A program made the translations under genes and the position numbers. DNA of 64,000 nt from positions 62,001-126,000 of the forward strand of contig NZ_MDDN01000007.1 in the NCBI RefSeq assembly GCF_001708185.1. Reading direction: 5' to 3'. Origin of the DNA: Lysinibacillus xylanilyticus (GTDB lineage Bacteria > Bacillota > Bacilli > Bacillales_A > Planococcaceae). The notes beneath the pieces were generated by a model that saw nothing but the letters and a program-made list of their open reading frames with translations, had not been told where the DNA came from and ran no database searches. Shown here in pieces: positions 11,573 through 20,990 of this stretch (position 1 is its first letter; the number at the start of each line of letters is the position of its first letter).

Positions 11573-11592
11573 TATTGACAATGAGAATCGAC
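11573..11592. promoter_or_regulatory. Second Fur-box-like palindrome upstream of suf
   Basis: TTGACAATGAGAATCG matches the Fur 7-1-7 consensus TGATAATnATTATCA at 11 of 15 positions (counted by eye). It lies about 180 bp upstream of sufC. Confidence 0.25.
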
Positions 11593-11861
11593 TTCCTTCA
11601 TTTTCAATAAATCAGATCTAATTGAGAATGAATTTCATCTAGCAACATAGTGGAAACCTCGCAGGAAGCGTTAATTGTAGCGGTTTTGTGACAGTTATGC
11701 ATAAATAACAATACCTATACTATAACCTTTTTCATTAGAATGGAATCAATTAAGGGAAAGAAATCAAGGAAGTATGATTTTATCGGAAACTTATTCTGCT
11801 TATGACCAAGATTCAGGGATGACATTAGTAATAAGAACATATGCCATGTATATACGTTGAT

Positions 11862-12232
11862 TGGAGTGGAGGCTGGGCGACTCCTTTGGGATCAGCGATT
11901 GAGGAACGGAGGCTAAGAGCATCACGTCCTGTGATAACGCCTTCGTGACCAACATCGTGTTGCTGACGCTGCGTTTGCACTACGCTTTCGCGCAAAAAAC
12001 ATCGTGCTGCTGACGCTGCGTTTGCACTACGCTTTCGCGCAAAAAACATCTGTTGGCCCGAGACCCTGGAGCGAGCATCGCGAGTGAAGCGGCTCATCGG
12101 GCGACCCCAGGAAGCTTTGCTCTATGCGAAAGCAAAGCGGCAGCTACAAGTGTTTTCTGTAGCGAAAGCAAAGCGTCAGCTACAAAGCGCCTAGCCGGAA
12201 CGGAAATCAACCACACGTTATGATGATGGGCC
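11862..12232 (-). repeat. Composite intergenic repeat (family A) with 47-bp tandem duplication
   Basis: Reverse-oriented family A copy: its end near 12191-12229 carries the complement of the family core TTTCCGTTCCGGCTGGGCG (here with substitutions). Inside is an exact-length 47-bp tandem duplication (11953-11999 and 12000-12046, one base different). There is also a double copy of the GCGAAAGCAAAGCG(G/T)CAGCTACAA unit that recurs at 28772. The 11917-11952 part shares CATCACGTCCTGTGATAACGCC with 29060. GC is much higher than the flanks. No coding function is supported. Confidence 0.8.
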
Positions 12233-12338
12233 AAATTGATTTAAACATCTGTTTTATTTACAATCATTTCTCATCTTAAATAGTATATAATTGAGGTATA
12301 ATCAATCGTATTTTTCGATTAATAGAGGTGAATATCTA

Positions 12339-13241
12339 GTGGAGTTACGTCAATTACGTTATTTTGTTGAAGTTGCTGAACGTGAACACATTTCTGAGGC
12401 TGCTGAACATCTTCATGTTGCTCAATCTGCAATTAGCCGACAAATTGCTAATCTAGAAGATGAATTAGGCACACCACTTTTTGAACGGGTAGGACGAAAT
12501 GTTAAATTGACACCGATTGGAAAAACGTTTCTTGAGCACACAATTACCGCCCTGAAAGCCATTGATTTTGCCGCAAAGCAAGTAGAAGAATATTTAGATC
12601 CGGCTAAAGGTACGATAAAAATCGGTTTTCCAACAAGCTTGGCTAGCTATGTATTGCCAACGGTTATTTCAGCCTTCAAACGTGAATATCCAGATTTGCA
12701 ATTCCAGCTCCGTCAAGGCTCCTATCGTTTTTTAATTGATGCAGTCAAAAATCGTGAATTAAATTTAGCATTTTTAGGCCCTCTTCCACCGAAGGATGAA
12801 GCGATTCAATCAACAATTTTGTTTACTGAAAATATCGCCGCTTTACTACCAGCAAAACACCCATTAGCTAAAAGGGAAAGTATCCAACTCGCTGATTTAC
12901 GCAACGACTTATTTGTCTTATTCCCAGATGGCTATATTTTACACAAAGTGGCTATGGATGCCTGTCGAGCTGCCGGCTTCTTGCCAAACGTCATCTCTGA
13001 GGGGGAGGACTTAGATGCACTAAAGGGTCTTGTCGCTGCAGGTATTGGGGTCAGCTTATTACCAGAAAGCTCCCTGTATGATTCAGCTGCCCGCTTCACA
13101 GTAAAAGTGCCAATTAAATCACCTACGATTCCAAGAACAGTCGGCATCATTTCACCCGTAAATCGTGAAATTGCACCATCAGAAAAAATATTTTTAAATT
13201 TTGTTACGAACTTCTTTTCACGCCTTTCTCAATTCCAATAA
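12339..13241 (+). CDS. gltC: LysR-family regulator GltC
   Basis: 300 residues from a GTG at 12339 behind AGAGGTGA. The start (V/M)ELRQLRYFVEVAEREHISEA gives the usual N-terminal winged helix. The body (…QSAISRQIANLEDEL…, …KIGFPTSLASYVLPTVISAFK…, …SEGEDLDALKGLVAAGIGVSLLPES…) closely resembles B. subtilis GltC as I remember it. GltC activates glutamate synthase genes (gltAB) when glutamate is scarce. Here no gltAB genes adjoin it; instead, past the tandem array, there is a converging glutamate/aspartate-type symporter gene. A strong terminator follows immediately. Confidence 0.9.
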   Translation: MELRQLRYFVEVAEREHISEAAEHLHVAQSAISRQIANLEDELGTPLFERVGRNVKLTPIGKTFLEHTITALKAIDFAAKQVEEYLDPAKGTIKIGFPTSLASYVLPTVISAFKREYPDLQFQLRQGSYRFLIDAVKNRELNLAFLGPLPPKDEAIQSTILFTENIAALLPAKHPLAKRESIQLADLRNDLFVLFPDGYILHKVAMDACRAAGFLPNVISEGEDLDALKGLVAAGIGVSLLPESSLYDSAARFTVKVPIKSPTIPRTVGIISPVNREIAPSEKIFLNFVTNFFSRLSQFQ

Positions 13242-13268
13242 AAAAATCGCCAGCTACGGCGATTTTTT
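13241..13268 (+). terminator. gltC terminator
   Basis: Perfect arms AAAAAATCGCC/GGCGATTTTTT around AGCTAC, overlapping the stop codon. Confidence 0.92.
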
Positions 13269-13280
13269 GGGTTTATGTGA

Positions 13281-13755
13281 TTCTTTCCGTCGTTCTTGCC
13301 TTTCTTTCCGTCGCTTTGATTTCACTCCGTCACTTTGGCTCTTCTTTCCGTCGCTTCGGCTGTTCTATCCGTCGCTTTAACGTTTCTTTCCGTCGTTCTT
13401 GCCTTTCTTTCCGTCGCTTTGATTTCCATCCGTCACTTTGGCTCTTCTTTCCGTCGTTCTCGCCTTTCCATCCGTCACTTTGACGTTTCTTTCCGTCGTT
13501 CTCGCCTTTCTTTCCGTCGCTTTGATTTCACTCCGTCACTTTGGCTCTTCTTTCCGTCGCTTTGGTGATTCTTTCCGTCATTCTTGCCTTTCTTTCCGTC
13601 GCTCTCGCCTTTCCATTCGTCACCTTGGCTCTTCTTTCCGTCGCTCTGGTTTCCATCCGTCACCTTGGCTCTTCTTTCCGTCGCTCTCGCCTTTCCATCC
13701 GTCGCCTCGGCACTTCTATCCGCCACTCCGACGTTTCTATCCATCACTCAGCATG
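13281..13755. repeat. Tandem array of 23 units, 19 units of 21 bp and 4 of 19 bp
   Basis: Every unit carries (T/A)CCGTC as its core, e.g. TTCTTTCCGTCGCTTTGATTT-type units cut to TTCTTTCCGTCGCTTTGA for brevity. The units sum exactly to 475 bp. The four 19-bp units (start CACTCCGTC or CCATCCGTC, end GGCTC) follow units ending in GATTT or GGTTT. Because 21 is a multiple of three, long open frames appear in several frames on both strands; none has a ribosome site. The array fills the gap between the gltC terminator and the 3' end of the converging symporter gene. Confidence 0.95.
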
Positions 13756-13757
13756 TA

Positions 13758-14921
13758 CTAATTCGTTTTTTTGTTAAAACGATCCACAATCATGGCTAAT
13801 GCACCATCTCCAGTTACATTTGTAGCTGTACCAAAGCTATCTTGCGCTAGGTACAATGCGATCATCAGTGCAACCATTGTTTCATCAAAGCCGAGCATTG
13901 TTTGCAGCAAACCAATCGCTGCCATAACAGCGCCCCCTGGGACACCTGGTGCGGCAACCATCGTAATACCTAACATAAAAATAAAGCCTATATATTGTGC
14001 AAAACTTATATCCATACCGTTCATCATCATTACACCTAAAGAGCATGTCACTAATGTAATTGTACTGCCCGATAAATGAATTGTTGCAAACAATGGGATT
14101 GTAAAGTTCGTTACTTTTTCTGAAGCGCCCGTTTTTTGTGCTTGACGCAATGTAACTGGAATTGCCGCTGCTGAAGATTGTGTGCCCAATGCTGTAAAAT
14201 ACGCAGGAAGCATAGTTCGAAGTAACTTAAGAGGGTTTTTCTTATTTAAAATTCCCGCAGCTGTATATTGAACGAGTAATATTACCCAATGCATCACAAT
14301 TATTAGTACGAATACAATTGCGAAAACAGATAAGATTTTTGCTACTTGACCACCAAATGTCATGTTCAAGAAGATACCGAAAATATGGAATGGTAAAAGT
14401 GGAATAATAACGAATGATATCAATTTTTCAATGATAACATTAAACTCTTCAAAACCACGTTTCATAACATCACTTTGAATGGCAGCCATCCCAATACCTA
14501 TAATAAACGCAAAAATTAGTGCAGCCATCACATCCATTAATGGTGGCATGTCAACTTTAAAAAATGCCTGCGCTAAAAATTCCTCCGGGTTTTTCATACT
14601 TTCCATTTCACCGTTTGCAATGAAATTAGGCAATACATTTCGCGCTACGAAAAAGGCGACTATACCAGCCAGTATTGTTGAGAAATAAGCAAAGAATGTT
14701 GCCAACCCTAATAATTTCCCTGAGCCTTTTCCAAGCTGGGCAATACCCGGCGCAATAAATCCAATAATAATAAGTGGTACAACAAAATTTAAAAAATTAC
14801 CGAATAAACCATTAAATGTTGCAAATATACGTACAAATGGCTCTGACACGAAATTCCCAAGTATTACCGCTAACAAAATAGCGATAATGATTTTTGCCAA
14901 TAGACCAAATTTTAGTTTCAC
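13758..14921 (-). CDS. Dicarboxylate/amino acid:cation symporter (DAACS, GltP/GltT-like)
   Basis: 387 residues from a GTG at 14921 behind AAGGAGGACAATCAA. Membrane transporter of the glutamate/aspartate/serine family: eight hydrophobic segments, the Ser-rich re-entrant loop GTQSSAAAIPVTL, and the C-terminal binding motif TNVTGDGALAMIVD. Transports an acidic or neutral amino acid with H+ or Na+. The exact substrate is not clear, because the usual Arg of acidic-substrate members is not obvious to me. It converges on gltC, with the 475-bp array between them. Confidence 0.9.
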   Translation of the reverse strand: MKLKFGLLAKIIIAILLAVILGNFVSEPFVRIFATFNGLFGNFLNFVVPLIIIGFIAPGIAQLGKGSGKLLGLATFFAYFSTILAGIVAFFVARNVLPNFIANGEMESMKNPEEFLAQAFFKVDMPPLMDVMAALIFAFIIGIGMAAIQSDVMKRGFEEFNVIIEKLISFVIIPLLPFHIFGIFLNMTFGGQVAKILSVFAIVFVLIIVMHWVILLVQYTAAGILNKKNPLKLLRTMLPAYFTALGTQSSAAAIPVTLRQAQKTGASEKVTNFTIPLFATIHLSGSTITLVTCSLGVMMMNGMDISFAQYIGFIFMLGITMVAAPGVPGGAVMAAIGLLQTMLGFDETMVALMIALYLAQDSFGTATNVTGDGALAMIVDRFNKKTN

Positions 14922-15077
14922 TTGATTGTCCTCCTTACAAAAACAACTGTCTTCCCTGAATGTATATTAGTAATTTATCATAAATTGTTGCTCTAATAAA
15001 CCGTTTGATAAATAGACAGAATCGAAGAATTATTGTTTATAATCTAAAAATAATCTCGCCCTCGTTCTCAGAAAAGA

Positions 15078-15123
15078 TAAAAAACCTTAAAGCAGACAAG
15101 TACAATGTGTCTACTTTAAGGTT
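15078..15123 (-). terminator. Terminator of the exopolysaccharide operon
   Basis: Arms AACCTTAAAGCAGACA and TGTCTACTTTAAGGTT (one mismatch) followed by a T-run on the minus strand, about 135 bp after the deacetylase stop. Confidence 0.85.
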
Positions 15124-15258
15124 CCTTTTCAATTTACTACTATTACATAGAGAATTTGTAGCTTAGCACAGGATTAGCTTCATTCGTTACGTTCAAGTTG
15201 TACGCTAGTCTCAAATAACCAAAACATTAACTGCTGCTGATTTTCGGATTCCACTTTC

Positions 15259-16353
15259 CTATTTAGTGAGCTGTAATCCTTCCTCTGTACTCACTGGTAA
15301 AATTGAATCTTTACCTAACCCATTAATATATTTCATAATCTGTTCTAAAATTTCTGGCGTTGTTTCATACTCTTCCAATCGCTCTTCTGTAATACCGTGC
15401 AACATAATAATAACCCAAGATTTCTCAGCAACCGCTTTATCAATCCATTTTTTCACATCCGAAAATTCTGTTGTATTTGTAATAGCATATGATTTTAGCC
15501 AGTACGGATCATAATTATTAGGTATATTCGTTTCTCTACCTAATACACGTATACCGTCAAAATATTGCATAGCAATTTTCCGTATTTCTTCATTATAATC
15601 GGAATAAGGAATCGCAACCGTTGAAACAACACCTTTACCTAGTAAAGACTCGATTGTTTTTATGCTTTCAGAAAATTCATAATGAATATCGCCCACAGAT
15701 TTTTTTGTTAGGAATTGATGATTTTGTGTATGAGATGCAATTTCTAAACCTAAATCATGTGCAACCCATACTTGAGATGGTGTCATATAAATCTCATCAC
15801 CTGAGTACAACTTATTACCGATAATATTAAAAGTTCCCGGCATATTATATTTCGAATGAAGTGGTAGTGCCTTATCATACCAATTTCGATAGCCATCGTC
15901 ATAGGATAGGGTTACAAGTGCCTGTCCATGATAATCAGAAGTATTTAAAGGCGTGATTTTTTTAATACTTTCGATCGCAAAATTGGTCGTAAAAATCAAC
16001 TTAAAACTATTTTTCAAACGCTTTGATTTATCATTTTCAATATCAGTTTGGACATTTAACGTATATGTCGTATAGTTTTCATATGGTTTTTTAGGCTTCA
16101 CTTTGACTTTATTCTTATTAATCTCTAATGTAATCGGAAAATCATTTCCCGCTTCATCTTTAATCGTAATTGACGAGCTAGTAATCGATTCTTTATTAAT
16201 TGGATGGTTAAATGTAATCGTCCATTCCTTATTTAAATCTGCAATTTCTTTGTGCTCTACCAAAGATTCGGCTTTTGTTATAGTAATACCATTTATGCAA
16301 AAAAGCACAAATGGTATCGCTAATACAACGATCAGCTTTCTCCACTGAATCAA
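15259..16353 (-). CDS. Secreted polysaccharide deacetylase with Ig-like domain
   Basis: 364 residues; TTG start at 16353 behind AAAGGAGAGCGAG. Signal peptide up to about residue 28 (hydrophobic LIVVLAIPFVLFCING). Residues 34-120 resemble a Big_5 Ig-like domain (WTITFNHPINKESITSSSI…YTLNV…). The NodB domain follows: TLSYDDGY supplies the catalytic/metal Asp pair and SHTQNH the HxxxH-type metal histidines. These enzymes remove acetyl groups from N-acetylated sugars. Last gene of the operon with a GT2 synthase, so it probably deacetylates the polymer made there, as IcaB/PgaB do for poly-GlcNAc. Confidence 0.9.
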   Translation of the reverse strand: MIQWRKLIVVLAIPFVLFCINGITITKAESLVEHKEIADLNKEWTITFNHPINKESITSSSITIKDEAGNDFPITLEINKNKVKVKPKKPYENYTTYTLNVQTDIENDKSKRLKNSFKLIFTTNFAIESIKKITPLNTSDYHGQALVTLSYDDGYRNWYDKALPLHSKYNMPGTFNIIGNKLYSGDEIYMTPSQVWVAHDLGLEIASHTQNHQFLTKKSVGDIHYEFSESIKTIESLLGKGVVSTVAIPYSDYNEEIRKIAMQYFDGIRVLGRETNIPNNYDPYWLKSYAITNTTEFSDVKKWIDKAVAEKSWVIIMLHGITEERLEEYETTPEILEQIMKYINGLGKDSILPVSTEEGLQLTK

Positions 16354-16377
16354 TCGTTCTCGCTCTCCTTTAAACCA

Positions 16378-19300
16378 CTATTCAAACCTCTTAAATGTTT
16401 CTTGCATAATTCCATAGGATTTTTTTAAGCGTTCTTCAGTTTTAGGCATATTCCAATTATCCCATGTAAAACTATGCAATTGATTAAGTTCACCTTTTTC
16501 AATTTCTGGCAACGAAGAGACAACCTCATGCTTATCATTCACAAACAATGCACCTATATTTATTTCATCTACAAAAACTGATACTTCTCCGTTTTCTTTA
16601 TAAAAATCCCCTATAAATTCTTTATGACTAGGATCCTTTGATTGAAGAAGTAACCAAGGAATACGTAATTCTATCGTTCCGTCGTCGCTCCAATTATAAT
16701 CGACAAGTGAATTATAATTCTCTGCCTCCGGATTACCATTCCCCTCTATTAATTTGCCTGTTTCATATGCTTCAAAAGGTACAGCTATATCCCGTTCTGG
16801 CAAGTATAGCTCCTTATTTAAAGCATAGTAAATCGGATTGAACGTAGTGTTATCCTTCATAACGTTTGGAGATGGAATGTCGATAAGCTTTAATTCATGC
16901 CCATATAAATAAGAATAGAAATCATAATACGGGTCGATGACAATACGTGACTCCTTATTCTTATTAAGCTCGACAACAAACTCAATACCATTCCTGAACG
17001 TTACTCCTTTCAAATCAGATTTGGCTGTTTTTCCTTGATTCGGAATAACATCTAATAGAATTTGAGTAGAAGATGTTTTATTGAGTAAATCTCCTTTTAA
17101 TTGAAGGTACAAGTATCTTTCATCATAATCCACGCTCATTGCGGGCTTGTTTTTTTGTTGTTCATATAAGGGAGGAGCTTTCCATTCTGACGTATCTCCG
17201 TCAACCTGAACCTTATGCCGATCAAAGCTTAGTAAACCAAATTGTTGTTCATTTGTTTGTGCATTAGACCAATAAGGGCGTTGGTTTGGATTATCATAGT
17301 CCATCGTATTCCATGTACGTTTAAACCACTCATCTTGCCAGGTAAATACTAATCCGCCCAATAAATCCTCTGCCATAATATCCTCAAATAGATGGGTTAA
17401 TATTTCACCTTGTTCCTGCTCTGAGACAAATCCTTGAGTCCAGCCGTACGGATTATCATGGGTTAAACCACGTGAACCAGGAATTCCAAACTCAGCGATT
17501 AATATCGGCATACGATGTGCAGCGTGTAAATCTGCTAAATAAGCTGCATAACTATTTTTTTCTCCACGATGATCCACATACGATAAGTATTTTTGATCAT
17601 AGTTAAAGAAATCTGGGTAGTATGGATACACATGGTACGATGCAAATTGACCTGTTTGTTTCGCCAACCCTTTTGTATAAATAACATTCGGATTAACACT
17701 TGCAATATCTTCATCTGTATTCGGCTCAGATGGATGATCTAATAAATCTGTTGTAACCCAGTTTGTAAAGCTCATAGGGTGCATCCAGCCATAATTATTT
17801 TGCTCATATTGCGTAAGGTAATCCATTTGCTCTGCAAGCCAATACTCAAATGGGGAAGCATCTTTCGTTTCGAAATAAACACCATCATATTGTCCAATAT
17901 TTGCATGCTTTTCATTTGTTCCGTTTACCATATGAGGGTACCATTCAATACCAATAACCCAACCGATTATATACTGAGAAACATCCGTATCATAATAACC
18001 AGAAGCATGTCCTACTTCGTGTTCTACATATTTATTACCGTGAATAACATCTACAAGGGTTTTCATTTCTGCTCGGAATTTCTCAAGCGTTGCAGGGTCA
18101 TAAGCATCTAAAGTTTCCTCTAAACCTTCTTCTTCAATCCACACTCCATGTAGTACATATAAAGGATTTTCTGCTTCTTCATTATATCTTTTCAAAGCTC
18201 TATAAAAGCCAGGTGGATGTAACGTATAGACTCGAATTGTATTGGCATTCATTTCACCAATCTGTTGGAACCAACGATAATATTCATCCTCCGTAATAGC
18301 TGCCTCTCCAGGGAAATAACCGGGTTTTGCCATACCTAGATTAACGCCTTTAAGGGTGATCGCTTCCCACTGTCCATCTTTTAAGATTTCAAATGTTTGA
18401 TCATTAATACGTGCATTATAACCTAATTTTTTTGTTGCTGAATTGTCAGCTTTCTGCTTAACTTCTTTTTTCTCGAAGTCTTCCAAAATAGACTTCATCA
18501 TCGGTACATAGGCTGACCAATAAAAATCATCATCTGAAAAATGTTGTAAAACTTTATAGACTGATGCTAGCCCTTTCATCTTATAGAAAAATGGAACTTT
18601 ATTCATATCATTAAAATCGCCTGCAAAATAATAATTCGTAGCGTTTTTTTGTTCACCTGAAACAACTGCTGCGAATGAAAGGGGAATATCATGTTTATTT
18701 AATAATTTTTTACCTTCATTCGTTAAACTCCACTCATAATTCGCTAAAACATCTTGCTCATTTTCCGCGGTAACAATATCAAACCAGTAATCATAACGAG
18801 GGCTTGATGAAACATCCAAGAACTTTTGTCCTTCTTTAGTGAAGTTAAGATAAATACCTTCTTTATCAATATGTTTATTGAATTCTAAAACAATAACCTC
18901 ATCTGTAAAGTCATTCACTAATATGAAGCCCCCACCTTCATATTTCCAGTCATCCTCAAATTTATCAACAACCCATTGTGGAATTTCATTATTTTTTCTA
19001 TAGTCTAATTCTTCAAAATAGCGACCAATCCAGCCAGTCCAATCTATTTTCAAATACTCTAGCACTTGATTTCGAACTTCTGGAGACGTTGGTGATGCAA
19101 TAGAGTTAAATTCTGCTATAAATAAACTTTTTTCTTCACTAGTTAAACGTTTCATAATAGCATCCCATTCTTGCGATTCTAATCCACCAACAATTTTCTT
19201 TGACCGTGCCCCCAATCTTTCTTGCTTTGGGTTAAGATCATCTTCATAGACACCATACGTATCTGCTAAATAGATTGCATCATAACCTTTGTAATCTTTT

Positions 19301-19569
19301 GGCATTTCAGAAGTAGACACACTGTTATTTTTTACATCTGGAATTGTACCAAAATAATCCTCGGACTCATCATATTGGTCTTCTTTATGTTCGTACTTCA
19401 AATAATTTAATAGCCAAGTTAACCCTAAATGCTCTCGATATGAATCATCCTTCACTGTTTTATCAATAATTGCAACATTCAGTTGTTTATTAGGTGACAC
19501 AAACCAAAGAGCTATTGGTATCACTATAAGTAATAGCACTACTATTATTCCCAAATAAATACGTTTCAT
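16378..19569 (-). CDS. Large membrane-anchored glycoside hydrolase-like protein
   Basis: 1063 residues. One N-terminal membrane helix (5-27) leaves the rest outside. Residues 30-370 form an unrecognised domain. Residues about 385-800 look like a clan GH-A TIM barrel (LKGVNLGMAKPGYFPGE, NANTIRVYTLHPPGFY, GWVIGIEWYPHM, and ILIAEFGIPGS, whose Glu is the likely nucleophile). Residues 820-1060 (VDGDTSEWKAPP…DERYLYLQLKG) resemble a CBM9/DOMON-like sugar-binding module. The ATG overlaps the synthase stop, so it is translated with it. It may trim, transfer or release the polymer. Substrate unknown. Confidence 0.75.
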   Translation of the reverse strand: MKRIYLGIIVVLLLIVIPIALWFVSPNKQLNVAIIDKTVKDDSYREHLGLTWLLNYLKYEHKEDQYDESEDYFGTIPDVKNNSVSTSEMPKDYKGYDAIYLADTYGVYEDDLNPKQERLGARSKKIVGGLESQEWDAIMKRLTSEEKSLFIAEFNSIASPTSPEVRNQVLEYLKIDWTGWIGRYFEELDYRKNNEIPQWVVDKFEDDWKYEGGGFILVNDFTDEVIVLEFNKHIDKEGIYLNFTKEGQKFLDVSSSPRYDYWFDIVTAENEQDVLANYEWSLTNEGKKLLNKHDIPLSFAAVVSGEQKNATNYYFAGDFNDMNKVPFFYKMKGLASVYKVLQHFSDDDFYWSAYVPMMKSILEDFEKKEVKQKADNSATKKLGYNARINDQTFEILKDGQWEAITLKGVNLGMAKPGYFPGEAAITEDEYYRWFQQIGEMNANTIRVYTLHPPGFYRALKRYNEEAENPLYVLHGVWIEEEGLEETLDAYDPATLEKFRAEMKTLVDVIHGNKYVEHEVGHASGYYDTDVSQYIIGWVIGIEWYPHMVNGTNEKHANIGQYDGVYFETKDASPFEYWLAEQMDYLTQYEQNNYGWMHPMSFTNWVTTDLLDHPSEPNTDEDIASVNPNVIYTKGLAKQTGQFASYHVYPYYPDFFNYDQKYLSYVDHRGEKNSYAAYLADLHAAHRMPILIAEFGIPGSRGLTHDNPYGWTQGFVSEQEQGEILTHLFEDIMAEDLLGGLVFTWQDEWFKRTWNTMDYDNPNQRPYWSNAQTNEQQFGLLSFDRHKVQVDGDTSEWKAPPLYEQQKNKPAMSVDYDERYLYLQLKGDLLNKTSSTQILLDVIPNQGKTAKSDLKGVTFRNGIEFVVELNKNKESRIVIDPYYDFYSYLYGHELKLIDIPSPNVMKDNTTFNPIYYALNKELYLPERDIAVPFEAYETGKLIEGNGNPEAENYNSLVDYNWSDDGTIELRIPWLLLQSKDPSHKEFIGDFYKENGEVSVFVDEINIGALFVNDKHEVVSSLPEIEKGELNQLHSFTWDNWNMPKTEERLKKSYGIMQETFKRFE

Positions 19570-20990
19570 ATCGATTCTTGCTCCTTGCTTGAAATACCTT
19601 TACGATCCATTTTGCCCCACTCTCGTCTTCTTACTAAAAAGTTTAAAAGACCTTCACAGCGCCAAATGAGTGTAATGGGACGATACCAAAAAATTTCTGT
19701 GAAACTTAATAACATCATACGTATTAAATCAGCAACCTTGAACGTTTTATTTTTGCTCCATGCTTCAAATAACACAGCCATCATTGAAAATACAACACCA
19801 TAAAGTACAAATGTTAAAAGTAGCAAAATGGCTATCTCATAATAGATATCACCTAAGAAAAAAGCACAAACAATATAAATATACCCACCTAGTTCAATAA
19901 TCGGCCCTAAACCTTCTACGAGCCAAAAATACGGGAAGGATAATAACCCAATACCGCCATATCTCGGATTTAAAGTCATTGTTTTATGATTCCATAAACT
20001 CTCCAATAACCCTTGATGCCATCTCCTTCTTTGTCGCCTTAAAACAGCCATCGTTTCTGGTGCCTCTGTCCAACAAACAGGGTTCTCTACAAATTCAATA
20101 CGTTTTTTTTCTTTCTTTTTACGGATATATCGATGCAGTTTTACTACAAGTTCCATATCTTCACCAATCATACTTTTAGTATAACCACCTGCTTCTACTA
20201 CCCATTTTTTTGAAAACACACTAAATGCACCTGAAATAATTAAAACCAAGTTAAATTTACTTAATGTAATTCGTCCTATCAAAAAAGATCTAAAGTATTC
20301 AATAATTTGCATCGTAACTAAATAATTTTTAGATACGTTTGTTTCTAATATGGAGCCAAGTTGCATATTCATTCCATTGGCTATTTGAACATTTCCTCCT
20401 GCCGCAATTACCTCACCATCAGATAAGGCAATTGGCTTCATTAAACGCAATAAAGATGTACTCTCCAAAATTGAATCTCCGTCAACAGAGCAAAAATAAG
20501 GATATTTTGCAACATTAATACCTACATTCAAAGCATCTGCCTTTCCACCATTCTCTTTCTCTACTAAAAAACAATTTGGGTGTATTTGTGATTGATAGAT
20601 TTGAATAATGGGACTTGCTGGGATTTCCATTTTTATTACTTTTTCAATTTTTTTCATTTGAAATTGCTCAATAACTATTTCTTGAGTACGATCAGTAGAA
20701 CCATCATTGACCATGATGATTTCAAATTCTGGATAGTGTAAACTAAGTAGAGAATGAATACTATCCACAATACCTACTTCTTCATTATAAGCAGGTATAA
20801 TTACAGATACTGGCTTAGAATAGAACGCATCAATATACGTTTCATCCATTTCAGTTTGATCAAGCCTATATTCTTTTCGTAGCTTTAAAAGTGCGAAGAA
20901 GAACATAAGCCCATACGTTACTATAACTAGTAGCATATAAATTATGATTAACCCGCCAAAAAACCACATTAAATAGTCAAGTATTATCAT
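19566..20990 (-). CDS. Processive family 2 glycosyltransferase (membrane polysaccharide synthase)
   Basis: 474 residues. N-terminal membrane helix, then a GT-A domain: PVSVIIPAYNEE, IIMVNDGSTD, the DxD in CSVDGDS, the catalytic GEDMELVVKL and the polymer-channel motif RRQRRRWHQG (QxxRW type). About four C-terminal membrane helices follow. This is the layout of hyaluronan/poly-GlcNAc/cellulose synthases. The associated deacetylase favours an N-acetylhexosamine polymer (inference). Overlaps both neighbours by 4 bp. Confidence 0.93.
   Translation of the reverse strand: MIILDYLMWFFGGLIIIYMLLVIVTYGLMFFFALLKLRKEYRLDQTEMDETYIDAFYSKPVSVIIPAYNEEVGIVDSIHSLLSLHYPEFEIIMVNDGSTDRTQEIVIEQFQMKKIEKVIKMEIPASPIIQIYQSQIHPNCFLVEKENGGKADALNVGINVAKYPYFCSVDGDSILESTSLLRLMKPIALSDGEVIAAGGNVQIANGMNMQLGSILETNVSKNYLVTMQIIEYFRSFLIGRITLSKFNLVLIISGAFSVFSKKWVVEAGGYTKSMIGEDMELVVKLHRYIRKKKEKKRIEFVENPVCWTEAPETMAVLRRQRRRWHQGLLESLWNHKTMTLNPRYGGIGLLSFPYFWLVEGLGPIIELGGYIYIVCAFFLGDIYYEIAILLLLTFVLYGVVFSMMAVLFEAWSKNKTFKVADLIRMMLLSFTEIFWYRPITLIWRCEGLLNFLVRRREWGKMDRKGISSKEQESI

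Noticed and set aside
11825-12097. 90-codon minus-strand frame
   Set aside because: Lies in the repeat mosaic and contains the 47-bp tandem duplication; no ribosome site.
13281-13755. CRISPR array
   Set aside because: Units abut with no unique spacers, 19/21-bp units are too short, and no cas genes are present.
13277-13799. Long open frames in several frames on both strands across the tandem array
   Set aside because: They result from a 21-bp period that never hits stops; no ribosome sites, and the frames overlap one another.
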